Virus record (IMG/VR): IMGVR_UViG_3300032288_001035
Location: 1 to 22,611 of that record
DNA: 22,611 nt
Direction: 5' to 3' (one strand)
Source of the DNA: a virus
Shown: in pieces, positions 5,297-13,355 of the stretch
Layout of the letters: the number at the start of each line of letters is the position of its first letter
Position numbering within the stretch: position 1 is the stretch's first letter
Notes under the pieces: generated by a model
Told to the model about the DNA's origin: nothing
Database searches by the model: none
Seen by the model: the letters and a program-made list of their open reading frames with translations, nothing else
Program-made: the position numbers and the translations under genes

Positions 5297-6486
5297 TCGA
5301 TGCCCCTCGCTGCTTTCCAACTTGCCCATTCTGGCTCAACATGCTCTGCGAAGTAGTCGTGATTGAGTACGGAAGACGGAACCAGATCGTGGAAGATGCA
5401 GGCTGATTCAGCAAATGAAAACAGGTGCGTCGGGCAGTATTCAACCCACCAACGATTATTCTCCTTCGCCTTCCAGTCCCGCTCGAAGACCTCCTTGGCT
5501 CGCATCCAGTAGAACGATCCGGCAAAGAAATAATCCCCTGACTTCTTCCGCACCAGTGGCGTTTGTGATCGCATCACACCGCACGTCAGGTGACTCGCCA
5601 AGGCATCGTCGACAGATGGCAGATCCATGTTGCCGTCCCATAGTATCTCCGCCCATTTCTGCTCCACAGAGTCACGCTGGTGAGTAACGCCTTTCGTGTG
5701 TGCCCGTAGAATTACTGCGTTCGGGTCGTCTGTTTGCAGCAGTGACAGCATTTCGACGTGAGTCAACGTCTCGGCCAGCTTGTTGTTGTCGGCCCGCAGC
5801 CAATGGTCTACGCGGACTCCATCGAACAATGCCTGCACTTGATCCATCGTCGCCGTCTTTGAATCGACGCCCACGCCGATGACGATCTTGCCGTTGAACT
5901 TGTCTTGGTGCTCCCTGATCTGCTCAATGTGCCAGTGCCAATTCCACTCTTTGCCCTTTAGCGGATACAGGTGGAACATCAGGCTTCGAGTCGGATTCAC
6001 GAGTGGCCTGTATTCGTCTCGATGTGCTGACCACTTGCCGAGCGGACACGATGACGAGCGAGGCTTGACCTTTAGCGACAGGTTGCACCCGCAGCCGCCT
6101 TTTGTATCGTCGCACCATCCGTTGTTGTTCAGGGGGCAACTGGCACAGATTGCAGATCGTTTCGACTGCTGTTCTTCTGTGGCAACGTGCATTCCGTCAG
6201 CAAGGAAGTTGACCGCCGCCGTTTTGAGATTCTTGACTCTGTCGACTGCACGGGCAAGTGCTGACTTCTGTTTGCATGTCGTGCATGGTTTGCGGCACGA
6301 TGTCTTGACTGCCCGGCCTGTCTTTCGATTCGGCGAATGCGAAACAATCTCCGGCGGCTTCCCATCACTTGCCAAAAACGCATCGACTCGACCTTTATCT
6401 GTTCGGCAAATGCTTTGCAACGTCGGCTTCACCGCGACATTCCGCACGCTGCAAAATCCGGACAGTTCGCACTGACATTCACTCAC
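5293..6486 (-). CDS. Fusion: N-terminal Cys-cluster (zinc-ribbon-like) domain and glycosyltransferase-like domain
   Basis: A 397-residue protein starting with GTG (AAGGA 8 bases upstream). Residues 1-155 hold many cysteines: CQCELSGFC, CRKPCTTC, then ICASCPLNNNGWC and GGCGCNL, closing with CPLGKW. This resembles the zinc-ribbon segment seen in phage proteins. Residues about 168-397 look like a glycosyltransferase domain, with HLYPLKGKEWNWHWH, VIGVGVDS, AVILRAHTKGVTHQ and YFFAGSFYWMRAKEVF. The last two motifs recall the HTKG and GNFWW-type motifs of uncharacterised rhamnan-type glycosyltransferases. The metal-ribbon may dock the enzyme onto a virion partner. Domain assignment is by pattern only. 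Confidence 0.65.
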   Translation of the reverse strand: MSECQCELSGFCSVRNVAVKPTLQSICRTDKGRVDAFLASDGKPPEIVSHSPNRKTGRAVKTSCRKPCTTCKQKSALARAVDRVKNLKTAAVNFLADGMHVATEEQQSKRSAICASCPLNNNGWCDDTKGGCGCNLSLKVKPRSSSCPLGKWSAHRDEYRPLVNPTRSLMFHLYPLKGKEWNWHWHIEQIREHQDKFNGKIVIGVGVDSKTATMDQVQALFDGVRVDHWLRADNNKLAETLTHVEMLSLLQTDDPNAVILRAHTKGVTHQRDSVEQKWAEILWDGNMDLPSVDDALASHLTCGVMRSQTPLVRKKSGDYFFAGSFYWMRAKEVFERDWKAKENNRWWVEYCPTHLFSFAESACIFHDLVPSSVLNHDYFAEHVEPEWASWKAARGIE

Positions 6487-6634
6487 GAGGAAAATCCTTC
6501 TCTATCGCCGCGTCGAAGTTCTCACGCCATGAGTCGACGGAGGATTGTGCAAGGCCGCTGGCAACGTTTCGCCATCCGTGGACGAGGAACTGCGCGACGA
6601 CAGCCAAGAATATCACTCCAATGAGTCTTAGCAT
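6479..6634 (-). CDS. 51-residue membrane protein; unknown function
   Basis: A short frame that fills the gap between two longer genes: MLRLIGVIFLAVVAQFLV begins a single N-terminal membrane helix, followed by an amphipathic tail ending KDFPRE. Both ends are locked into the operon. Its ATG shares a base with the previous stop (TAATG, 6636-6632). Its stop overlaps the next GTG start over eight bases. The arrangement argues it is real despite its size. A single helix with a charged tail late in the operon would suit a holin or small accessory membrane protein; this is inference. Confidence 0.7.
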   Translation of the reverse strand: MLRLIGVIFLAVVAQFLVHGWRNVASGLAQSSVDSWRENFDAAIEKDFPRE

Positions 6635-7851
6635 TAGCAGTTCCCCGAGCTTTCCACGATCGTGACATCAAAGATCTGATAAGACCAAAGATCGCACGCC
6701 CCAGCCAGATCACTCACAGTCAGCAATGCCGGGCATGTGCAATCAGTCCTGTCGACGGTCGCAACACACCACAGCGGAGACGTGGAATCAAATCGGTAAT
6801 ACAGACAGAGCGTGCAATTGGTACACTCACAGAGTAAACGAAAATCGATTCCATCCGTCCGGCTGCCACCCATCGGAATTGCCAGTGTGCCATCGAATCG
6901 CCCTGAGTAGCCCGGAAATGGTCCCGGAGAAAACGGTAAGCAGGTGATGTCTGGTTCGTTAATCATGCCATAGGTAAGCGTCACAGAATGAATTGTCGAT
7001 GGTGCATTTGCAGAGGCAAATAACAGGGTCAGCGTCTCGCCCATCGGTCGCCCACAGATGCAATCACCGATTTCCTGAGCACAGGAGCACTGTTTGCACC
7101 GAAACGTGAACGATGATCCGTCGTACAACTCGACCGTGCCAGTCATGTCCGAGCAGCCTGTCACCGCAACCGGCTCGCCTTCGTCGCCGTTGACAGTTGG
7201 CGTTACTACACAATTGCCGTATTCGTCGCGGCCTAGTGCCAGGCTGATTGCAAAGTTGCCAATCGTTCCGGCCCACACTGGCGGATCGCATGTGCTGTAG
7301 GCCGTGTCGGTCAGTTCGCCATAGTACGTGTCGATGAAATCGCCATAAACGACTTCGCGGACATCGACGCACAGCGAGTAGCACGAGCACCGACAATCGC
7401 CACAAAAGAAGTCTCGACAGCCCGTGTCAGGATCGTCGATCAATGCCAGTTCGCGAGGTTCGTAGACGCTCCATCGAAGGGTGCCTTCTTCGTAACCGAT
7501 CGACGCTGCGACCTCACCGGCAGGATTGCGACAGGACGCCCCTTCGTAACAGGTCGCTCGGTAGACTTCTTCGCCGTCGAAGGTGACGACGAATTCACAT
7601 TCGTCGTATGTGTTGCGTTCCCAGTACGCGACAAAAGCCGCGCCGCCAACTGTTCCTGTCCATGATGACGTGCCGAAGTCTGCTGAACCGTAGGCGATGG
7701 CATCGCCATAAACTTCCCATTCAAGACATAGTTTGCACGGGATGACACCACAACATCCGTCTGTCGGATCAGTCTCACACGCCTCGAACGTGCGTTCTTG
7801 GCAGTGTTTCAATCGTGTTGGTGATGCTCTGCGGAGATATCGCGGAGGCAT
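6634..7851 (-). CDS. Cysteine-rich modular protein, probably virion/tail-associated
   Basis: A 405-residue protein with 33 cysteines (about 8%), in no family I can name. It contains repeated modules. One (near residue 35) has CKLCLEWEVYGDAIAYG and WTGTVG. The next has CYSLCVDVREVVYGDF and WAGTIG. Further CxC/CxxC clusters follow (CKQCSCAQ, CECTNCTLCLYYRF, CTCPALL). No signal peptide or membrane helix. ATG 7851 was chosen because TAATG joins it to the previous stop and GGAG lies 10 bases upstream. Position downstream of tape measure and tail-tip genes suggests a receptor-binding or tail-fibre protein held together by disulfides or metal. Confidence 0.7.
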   Translation of the reverse strand: MPPRYLRRASPTRLKHCQERTFEACETDPTDGCCGVIPCKLCLEWEVYGDAIAYGSADFGTSSWTGTVGGAAFVAYWERNTYDECEFVVTFDGEEVYRATCYEGASCRNPAGEVAASIGYEEGTLRWSVYEPRELALIDDPDTGCRDFFCGDCRCSCYSLCVDVREVVYGDFIDTYYGELTDTAYSTCDPPVWAGTIGNFAISLALGRDEYGNCVVTPTVNGDEGEPVAVTGCSDMTGTVELYDGSSFTFRCKQCSCAQEIGDCICGRPMGETLTLLFASANAPSTIHSVTLTYGMINEPDITCLPFSPGPFPGYSGRFDGTLAIPMGGSRTDGIDFRLLCECTNCTLCLYYRFDSTSPLWCVATVDRTDCTCPALLTVSDLAGACDLWSYQIFDVTIVESSGNC

Positions 7852-8288
7852 TAAGCACACTCCGGCTGCGGGCAAAGGTCATCGATGATCCACTTGGGAG
7901 TACATCCGCCAGTTAATGGATAGTGGTACGTGGCTCGTCCTGTTCCGCTGATGAGATCACCCGGTGTGAGTCCGTTGAGATAACTGCACAGGTCATAAAT
8001 GCTGTAAGTGCCGTCATCGTTCGCACCAGGTGGCGTTCCAGTGCAGCTTTGGTTGTACCATGTCGCCGTGGCCACCAGTGTCGTTTCGGAAACGTAGTCG
8101 GTGTCCGGGCACAGAACATCTGAGATTGTGAACCAGATCGTGTGGCCGCCGCCTGAGCCGCCGCCGTGAAACTGCCACCGGCCTCGATGCGGCTGCTCGT
8201 TCATCATCCGGCGCGACACTTCGCGCACCGTCTTCGCGATTTGCTGAACAGCCTTGTCGCCAAACACGGTTCCTTGTGGGTCTGTCAT
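7851..8288 (-). CDS. Phage protein of unknown function, cysteine-containing
   Basis: A 145-residue protein starting MTDPQGTVFGDKAVQQ, with a helical N-terminus, a Gly-rich linker (FHGGGSGGGHTIWF) and a C-terminal β-rich region holding about seven cysteines (SCTGTPPG, LCSYLNG, GGCTPKW, LCPQPEC). The Cys style and TAATG coupling link it to the following Cys-rich protein, suggesting they form one structure. It begins three bases after the previous stop. Likely a tail-tip or fibre component; I do not recognise the family. Confidence 0.7.
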   Translation of the reverse strand: MTDPQGTVFGDKAVQQIAKTVREVSRRMMNEQPHRGRWQFHGGGSGGGHTIWFTISDVLCPDTDYVSETTLVATATWYNQSCTGTPPGANDDGTYSIYDLCSYLNGLTPGDLISGTGRATYHYPLTGGCTPKWIIDDLCPQPECA

Positions 8289-8291
8289 GGA

Positions 8292-8660
8292 TTACTTCTC
8301 GTAAACGATCACTCTGACATTGCACGATGCCGTATTCGCCTTCAGATACAGTGTTGCATTTGGCTCGAGCGTGAACGTTGCTGGTGCCCATCCACCATAC
8401 AACCGCATTCCGTAAACTCCGGTTGCAAAACCGACCTGCACATAATTGGCTGAGTCGAGGTTGTAAACAATGCACAGCCCTTCTGTGCCAATATCCCCAA
8501 ACGCTGGGCCGGCTGTTTCTTCGCTAGTGCCAACGCTTATCGTATTGTCGTAAACAAGTGCTCCTGTTTGCGTCAATGATAATTGCGGAGGAGTGAATTC
8601 GTGCTTCATCGCTCCTTTTGTGAGCCTTACAGACTGCGTGATTTTTAGTTCATCGGCCAT
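8292..8660 (-). CDS. Phage protein of unknown function (probable tail-tip component)
   Basis: A 122-residue protein, MADELKITQSVRLTKG onward, with predicted β-strands, no signal peptide and no membrane helix. Segments such as YNLDSANYVQVGF and LEPNATLYLKAN resemble small β-sandwich virion proteins. It lies between the 280-residue tail protein and the Cys-containing genes with gaps of only 3-4 bases. No catalytic motif seen. Confidence 0.7.
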   Translation of the reverse strand: MADELKITQSVRLTKGAMKHEFTPPQLSLTQTGALVYDNTISVGTSEETAGPAFGDIGTEGLCIVYNLDSANYVQVGFATGVYGMRLYGGWAPATFTLEPNATLYLKANTASCNVRVIVYEK

Positions 8661-8664
8661 GTGT

Positions 8665-9507
8665 TTAACTCAATGGAAGGGCTGAAAAAACTTTTTCTGC
8701 GTAGACATCAAACGACAGCATAACGTTCGATGTTGCGTCCGGATCAAAAATGTGATTGCCAGCCCCGTCAAGCGGCACTGGCGCGGATGGTCTTTCATCA
8801 TCAACATCATTGAGGATGTTTTGCCGACCGCCCCCATATCCTAATTCTCGAAAACCAATGTCCTGCGACTTTACGACCCATCCATCTTTTTGAAGATGAA
8901 TCACAAGCGTCACCACGCGAAACGCTATTCCGTTTCTGCGTTGCACTTCTCCCACAGTCACGGCCTGTACCTTAGCCAGTCCAGCAGCAACAGTGATTCC
9001 GTCAATGTTGAAAGCATCAGAGTTCACCGCGTCCTGATATGTCAGAATCCATGCAGGCACGACGGCTAGGTTTTTGCTGATCGTGATGACTCTTCTTGAG
9101 TCATCCATCATGATCGGAGGGTCGAACGGATCGCCAGCCGAATTGACGACAGCATATCCGTTTTTGTCAATGACAACTGGCTTTTGAAATTGCTCACTCG
9201 CCCATGTGATTGCAGCAGGCTCTGCGGTCGGATCTTCCGTAATTTCTCGCTCGCTTGTGTATTCCGCCGTGACCGTCCAACCCTTCCACGGATTGCTGTT
9301 CTCGACCCGCAGGCTGAAACACCATGCGTTAGCATCTTCAGGATGAATACTTCCAATCTTTGGAAGGCTCCCGTTGCTCCCTACTGCGTATGGGCCATCA
9401 TCTTGCGATGTTGTTTCCAGCCGAAATGCTCGTGAATATCTTCGTATTCCTTTTTCGTTGGAAGCAGATCGACCTTGCCCAGTTTCTTCTTTGAATACTA
9501 CTGTCAT
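8665..9507 (-). CDS. Probable tail protein (downstream of tape measure), unknown family
   Basis: A 280-residue mixed α/β protein with no recognised motif. It starts MTVVFKEETGQGRSAS and has repeated short β-stretches (GWTVTAEYTSER, RVVTLVIHLQKDGWVV). Its ATG overlaps the tape measure stop as ATGA, the slot normally held by distal-tail or tail-tip genes in long-tailed phages. It lacks the length expected of a full tail-tip/central fibre protein. Role assigned by position. Confidence 0.7.
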   Translation of the reverse strand: MTVVFKEETGQGRSASNEKGIRRYSRAFRLETTSQDDGPYAVGSNGSLPKIGSIHPEDANAWCFSLRVENSNPWKGWTVTAEYTSEREITEDPTAEPAAITWASEQFQKPVVIDKNGYAVVNSAGDPFDPPIMMDDSRRVITISKNLAVVPAWILTYQDAVNSDAFNIDGITVAAGLAKVQAVTVGEVQRRNGIAFRVVTLVIHLQKDGWVVKSQDIGFRELGYGGGRQNILNDVDDERPSAPVPLDGAGNHIFDPDATSNVMLSFDVYAEKVFSALPLS

Positions 9508-10931
9508 GGGCCAATCTCCGGAACGATGTTAAGCTTTGGAGATCCGTAATTTTTCAACGCATCAACGAGCTTGTTCGTCTGCTTTTCCGTTGCCGCCACA
9601 TTCGGGTCTTTGCCGTTCTGAGCAGCTCCACCAGCCATTGCTGCCTGTAATTTTGCTGCGAGTTCATCAGGCGTTTCCTGTGGCCTGTCCGGCCTCATTT
9701 TTTTCGGATCAGGCCCAGCAATCGGAGCCTCGCCATTTAGTTGCCTCATCAGGTTTTCGAATCGTCTCTCTGCTTTCGCTTGTGAGCTTTCTGCGCCAGC
9801 TCCGACTCCCCCGGAATAGTCTGCATTTTCTGCACTAGACAGATAATCCAAAACTGAATTTGTGTATGTCGTTGGATTTAACATACCCATCAGCGTCTTG
9901 GCTTTTTCAGCCGTCGCCTTGAGCATGTCATCAAGCATGTCTCGCCAGTCGGCCTTGATAGTCTCGACGGCAAGGGAAATTGCCGCGGCGATAATCTCCC
10001 CGAGGAACTTCCATTTCTCTGGCATCGCTGACCACTTCGCCAGCAGATCCGCACTGACTGTAAGAAACTCTTTCAGCTTAGGAATGACATCCGAATCGAC
10101 CATGTCGCCGACTGTCTTCATTGCTTCAGCAAGCACTCCGCTAAGGCTGCGAGCCATCTCTGCGATCTGCGGCAGAATCTCTGTCAGTGAGTTGCTAATT
10201 TGCTCAAAGACAGGAGCAAGACTCACCGCGATATTTGAGACGACTGAGGACAGGGACGATTTCATTCTCGCCATTGCATCGTCGGCTTTTGCAATTGATT
10301 GCAGATCCTCTGTGCTGATTCCGATCTTGAGGTTCTTGGCTTCCTCCATGAGTGAGCGAATGCCCTTTTCGCCTTCGCCGAGCAACGGAATCATTTCACT
10401 TGTCGACCGGCCAAAAATAGCGACTGTCGCTGCCGCTTTTTCCGCAGCAGTCGGGAGCTTTGCGATTGCGTCCGCTATTGCCAGAAATTGATCTTCCGGC
10501 TTCATGTCTGCCAGCGATGATGCTTCAAGCCCGATCTGCTTTAAGTTGTTCGATGTTTCCTCGCTGTTTAACTGAGTCTTGCCCAGTTCGATTGTCATCT
10601 TTGCAAGGCCGCCGAGCAGGCCATCAACCGATACCCCTGACTGATCCGCAGCGAATCCCAGTTGCTGAATAAACTCAGCAGACAGCCCTGTTTGGTTTGC
10701 CTTGTCGACCACGCCAGCAAGGCTTTCGATTCTCTGCGCAATGCCATAAATACTGAGGCCTGTCGCCGCAGCCGCTGCTGCCATGCTTGTAAACACGGCC
10801 GTCACGGGATTCAGCCAGGTAGTTGCTGACTCTGCGAACCCCTTAACGCCAGTGCTCGCTTTCGCAAGCCCTTCCGTTAGCGGGTTGGAGTTTAGCCCAA
10901 GCCTAACAACTAAGTCCCCAGCGTTTGCCAT
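9504..10931 (-). CDS. Tape measure protein
   Basis: A 475-residue, strongly helical protein. It begins MANAGDLVVRLGLNSNPL with the GLAKASTGVKGF pattern usual at the start of tape measures. A hydrophobic segment (AVFTSMAAAAAATGLSIYG, about 45-63) and another near 310-325 (IIAAAISLAVETI) are present. An Ala-rich coiled region follows. It is placed directly after the frameshifted assembly chaperone, the diagnostic position. It is short for the family, implying a short tail. Its ATG shares a base with the previous stop (TAATG). Confidence 0.9.
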   Translation of the reverse strand: MANAGDLVVRLGLNSNPLTEGLAKASTGVKGFAESATTWLNPVTAVFTSMAAAAAATGLSIYGIAQRIESLAGVVDKANQTGLSAEFIQQLGFAADQSGVSVDGLLGGLAKMTIELGKTQLNSEETSNNLKQIGLEASSLADMKPEDQFLAIADAIAKLPTAAEKAAATVAIFGRSTSEMIPLLGEGEKGIRSLMEEAKNLKIGISTEDLQSIAKADDAMARMKSSLSSVVSNIAVSLAPVFEQISNSLTEILPQIAEMARSLSGVLAEAMKTVGDMVDSDVIPKLKEFLTVSADLLAKWSAMPEKWKFLGEIIAAAISLAVETIKADWRDMLDDMLKATAEKAKTLMGMLNPTTYTNSVLDYLSSAENADYSGGVGAGAESSQAKAERRFENLMRQLNGEAPIAGPDPKKMRPDRPQETPDELAAKLQAAMAGGAAQNGKDPNVAATEKQTNKLVDALKNYGSPKLNIVPEIGP

Positions 10932-11248
10932 TAAACCCGCCTCGCTCCGATTGCTTCGAGTGCTGCGATTGCCACGCTGCTATCAGCCGGAGCATCTACA
11001 GTTTTGATCCACGTTGCGAAATCACTGACCTTCGCTTCTTTCAGCCCGGATGCCATCGCGACCACCATTGCCAACCTCATCAGGATCTCGTTGGTGCCAT
11101 TGCTTCCGATCGGCTCAACCGTGTCCTTTGCGCACCACTCATCGAACTGGTCATGGGACATTGCTGACAGCATCCCATCAACGTCAATCGTCTTTGCAAC
11201 ATGCTCAGCCAGCCGAAGTGCTGTCAGCCTTCGGGGGCTTCTTCGGAG
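10931..11248 (-). CDS. Tail assembly chaperone, T part (made by -1 frameshift from the G gene)
   Basis: The frame from 11248 to the stop at 10931 encodes 105 residues with no stop, in the -1 frame relative to the upstream G gene. It contains MLSAMSHDQFDEWCAK and TVEPIG, the pattern of minor tail protein T/DUF4035-type assembly chaperones. ATG 11173 inside it has no Shine-Dalgarno. Expression as a 230-residue GT fusion through the slippery AAAAAAC at 11254-11248 is therefore the better model. In lambda-like phages the T part recruits tail tube subunits to the tape measure held by G. Confidence 0.82.
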   Translation of the reverse strand, partial: LRRSPRRLTALRLAEHVAKTIDVDGMLSAMSHDQFDEWCAKDTVEPIGSNGTNEILMRLAMVVAMASGLKEAKVSDFATWIKTVDAPADSSVAIAALEAIGARRV

Positions 11249-11622
11249 TTTTTTGCCAGCGTCTCGATATCCTGCCCGCTAAACCCTGAAAGCTTAATTG
11301 CGACGTTCACCAGTCGCTCAACCACGTCACCGCGCCTCTGGCCAAGCTGTGCAATTTGATCAAGAGTAAACAACTGAACGCCGTCGTCATTTCTGCAGCA
11401 CTCAACGAGAAGCCTTTCGCGGACTTCTTTTTTGTACTGCTCTTTCTTCGCCTTGCTCATCCGCGAGATGCGATCATCGAAATCGGTTCGTTCCTTGGGA
11501 GTCATTCCCCAAATCGGAATCACCTTTCCTTCGCCCAACTCAGGCACCGGCACATCAATTTTTTGCCGATCCATTGCCGGGGATGTCAAAAACTCATCTG
11601 CTGTCGCTACAACTCTCGTCAC
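11224..11622 (-). CDS. Tail assembly chaperone, G part
   Basis: A 132-residue protein (MTRVVATADEFLTSPA) located between tail tube and tape measure genes, the canonical place for the lambda gpG/HK97 gp13-type chaperone. It has a helical, charged middle (KERTDFDDRISRMSKAKKEQ) and ends LAKNSEEAPEG. Codons 123-125 read GCA AAA AAC, a correctly phased slippery heptamer just before its stop, so part of the product continues into the T part. The ATG overlaps the previous stop by ATGA. Confidence 0.85.
   Translation of the reverse strand: MTRVVATADEFLTSPAMDRQKIDVPVPELGEGKVIPIWGMTPKERTDFDDRISRMSKAKKEQYKKEVRERLLVECCRNDDGVQLFTLDQIAQLGQRRGDVVERLVNVAIKLSGFSGQDIETLAKNSEEAPEG
11248..11254 (-). promoter_or_regulatory. 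Programmed -1 ribosomal frameshift slippery site A AAA AAC
   Basis: Minus-strand AAAAAAC in the zero frame as xxA AAA AAC (codons 123-125 of the G gene). The zero-frame stop is at 11224. The -1 frame is open to 10931. A possible stimulatory hairpin CCGAAG/CTTCGG (10-base loop) lies about 13 bases downstream. All this is visible in sequence; the efficiency is unknown. Confidence 0.85.
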
Positions 11623-11927
11623 TCTTCATTCTCCTCTTCGTCTTCATCTTCGTCTTGAGCAATCCCGTTGCCGCTCAAGAGTCTATTCATTGCCTCTTTG
11701 GCAGCGGCTATCTCTGACGCCGTGCGGTTGCACGCCAGCTTGCATTCGTCGTCCGCAGGATCTGCCAATCCGTTTTGAACTAAAGCCACACAGTTTGCCA
11801 ATGGAAATTCGTCGTGGCAGATTAACGTGCCGGATGCGATGATCTTCTTCCCTGCCGGAGTCTCAGTGACATACGCAGGAAAGCAGTTCACGTCGGCGTC
11901 GATGTCTCGCGTCGTCTTGCACTTCAC
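11619..11927 (-). CDS. Small acidic-tailed phage protein, unknown function
   Basis: A 102-residue protein starting with GTG (GAGGTG six bases upstream). The N-terminal half is a small β-type domain with four to five cysteines (KCKTTRDIDADVNCF, LICHDEF, CKLACN). The C-terminus is extremely acidic (AQDEDEDEEENEE). Position between tail tube and assembly chaperone is typical of small tail-module proteins of unknown role. Coupled to the G gene by ATGA. Confidence 0.75.
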   Translation of the reverse strand: MKCKTTRDIDADVNCFPAYVTETPAGKKIIASGTLICHDEFPLANCVALVQNGLADPADDECKLACNRTASEIAAAKEAMNRLLSGNGIAQDEDEDEEENEE

Positions 11928-11939
11928 GTCAACACCTCA

Positions 11940-12377
11940 TCAGGTAGGAAGGACAGGGCAACCACTGTGCTTGAGCGTCACGGATGCCGCCAATCCGGAC
12001 GAAGCCTCTCCAGTGATCGAAAATCCGACGCCAGCGGCAACGAGCGTCATCTCTGTGGATGCGGTATTGGCAAAAACGATTTTCCAGTTGGTCTTGTTTG
12101 CCGTGCCGTTGGTATTTAAGCAGGCCGATGTCACTAAGTCGTGAATGTCCTGATGTCCCGCCAAAGCAGGATCATGCAGCAGCTCGAAGGTTGTTGAGCC
12201 GCCCTCAACGTAGCCAGTTGGGTCGTACTCGACACCGGCCGTGCCATCCAGCGTTCTGCTGTCGTAGGTTTCTGTTTCCAGACCATCGACACCGAAAGAT
12301 CGCACCTGAGCCACTGGCGTATATGTTGTGCCAGATGCTAACGACAGGACGGTTCCTTTTACTTTCAGCTTTGCCAT
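11940..12377 (-). CDS. Major tail tube protein
   Basis: A 145-residue β-rich protein (MAKLKVKGTVLSLASG) with a lambda gpV/HK97-like tube signature: a QVRSFGVDG strand, the long loop ETETYDSRTLDGTAGVEY, then TGYVEGGSTTFELLHDP and a closing domain VGFSITGEASSGLAAS. AAAGGAG lies upstream of the ATG. Neighbours (tail terminator before, chaperones after) fit. Builds the non-contractile tail tube. Confidence 0.9.
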   Translation of the reverse strand: MAKLKVKGTVLSLASGTTYTPVAQVRSFGVDGLETETYDSRTLDGTAGVEYDPTGYVEGGSTTFELLHDPALAGHQDIHDLVTSACLNTNGTANKTNWKIVFANTASTEMTLVAAGVGFSITGEASSGLAASVTLKHSGCPVLPT

Positions 12378-12390
12378 TTTTCAGGCTCCT

Positions 12391-12792
12391 TTAAGTGTTG
12401 TAATGGATCGTGAGATCCAGAGTGACCACGAACACGCCAACATCCGAGCCGTCTTGCGGTGGCTCGTAGTCGTCCGATTCATCATTGAGCAGCACTGCCC
12501 CAATCGTGTAACTGCCGGCCGTTCCACTGTAATCGTCGATACATGTTCTGACTGCATTGCCCAGCGATTCAGCCGTCACAGATGACTTTGCTTTGCAGTC
12601 GATATCGAAGTCCAAAAACCTCAATTGGCCAGATCCACCATCGAGCGTTCCGTTTTCATCACTGCTCATCTGGGTGATTATGATATGAGGAAAGGCTGCG
12701 TTCTGCGGGGCTCGCTGTATATAGACTCGCGTACCACTGATCGCTGTGATCGTAGCCTCTGAGCTTAGTAGTGACACGAGTCCTGATTTCAT
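12391..12792 (-). CDS. Tail terminator/completion protein (DUF3168-like)
   Basis: A 133-residue protein. The helical start MKSGLVSLLSSEATITA, the strand RVYIQRAPQNAAFPHIIIT and C-terminal VVTLDLTIHYNT match the tail-completion family (lambda gpU-like fold), which caps the tail tube where it joins the head. ATGA overlap with the gp10-like gene and the following tail tube gene confirm the module. Confidence 0.85.
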   Translation of the reverse strand: MKSGLVSLLSSEATITAISGTRVYIQRAPQNAAFPHIIITQMSSDENGTLDGGSGQLRFLDFDIDCKAKSSVTAESLGNAVRTCIDDYSGTAGSYTIGAVLLNDESDDYEPPQDGSDVGVFVVTLDLTIHYNT

Positions 12793-13355
12793 TTCTTGGC
12801 TGCTTCTCTTTCGATTCCGTCTCTGAGGTTTTCTGCCATTGCCGCAAGTGAGGCAGCGTGCCCCTTCAATGCTCCTCGCGTGACAATCGGGTTGGGCTTC
12901 ATTTGTCCAGTCTTTCGAACTTTTTTACCTGTCGAAACTCGCCTGTTAATTACGCCGCTTCGATGTGAGCCGACTCGCCTTGAGCCAGTCTCTCGCTCCT
13001 CAGTTCCAAGAATGAACCAATGGAAATTCGCCACCCCAATGCCAACGCCTTTTCTTCCGTTGCGACTCCCCTTTGATGATTCACGTTTCTCCCTCGCTTT
13101 TTTCTTTAGCCCTGCCCCGACCCCAGCCTTCGCGAATGTCGTTCCTGCAAACTTCCCTTTGCCTCTAATGAAACTGAACCCGATTGCCTTTCGCCCCTCC
13201 TTCCATGCTGAAGGAACCTCAGACTTAATAGCCTTTGCGAGCATTCTTAGCCCGGCCGAAACTGCCTGCCTTTCGAGTTTATTTTGCACTGATAGTCTTA
13301 ACGCTTTCAGTTTCTTTTTTACTAACTCGACGCCAAGCACTTCTGAGGACATCAA
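12789..13355 (-). CDS. HK97 gp10-like neck/tail protein
   Basis: A 188-residue basic protein beginning MMSSEVLGVELVKKKLKAL, with the helix LSVQNKLERQAVSAGLRMLAK typical of the HK97 gp10 family. A long Lys/Arg/Gly-rich middle follows (KKKAREKRESSKGSRNGRKG), then NFHWFILGTEERETGSRR, the usual HFVEFGT-like motif region. C-terminus ALKGHAASLAAMAENLRDGIERE. Encoded between head closure and tail terminator, with ATGA overlaps on both sides. Confidence 0.88.
   Translation of the reverse strand: MMSSEVLGVELVKKKLKALRLSVQNKLERQAVSAGLRMLAKAIKSEVPSAWKEGRKAIGFSFIRGKGKFAGTTFAKAGVGAGLKKKAREKRESSKGSRNGRKGVGIGVANFHWFILGTEERETGSRRVGSHRSGVINRRVSTGKKVRKTGQMKPNPIVTRGALKGHAASLAAMAENLRDGIEREAAKK

Noticed and set aside
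5879-6475. Plus-strand 198-codon open frame opposite the Cys-cluster glycosyltransferase
   Set aside because: Antisense shadow; no motif and no operon context on that strand.
9862-10491. Plus-strand 209-codon open frame opposite the tape measure gene
   Set aside because: It lies wholly antisense to a well-supported gene, has a Ser/Ala-rich composition typical of mirrored helical coding sequence, and no ribosome site of note.
10931-11173. Independent 80-residue gene starting at ATG 11173
   Set aside because: No Shine-Dalgarno, and the frame is open back to the slippery AAAAAAC, so frameshift expression is better supported.
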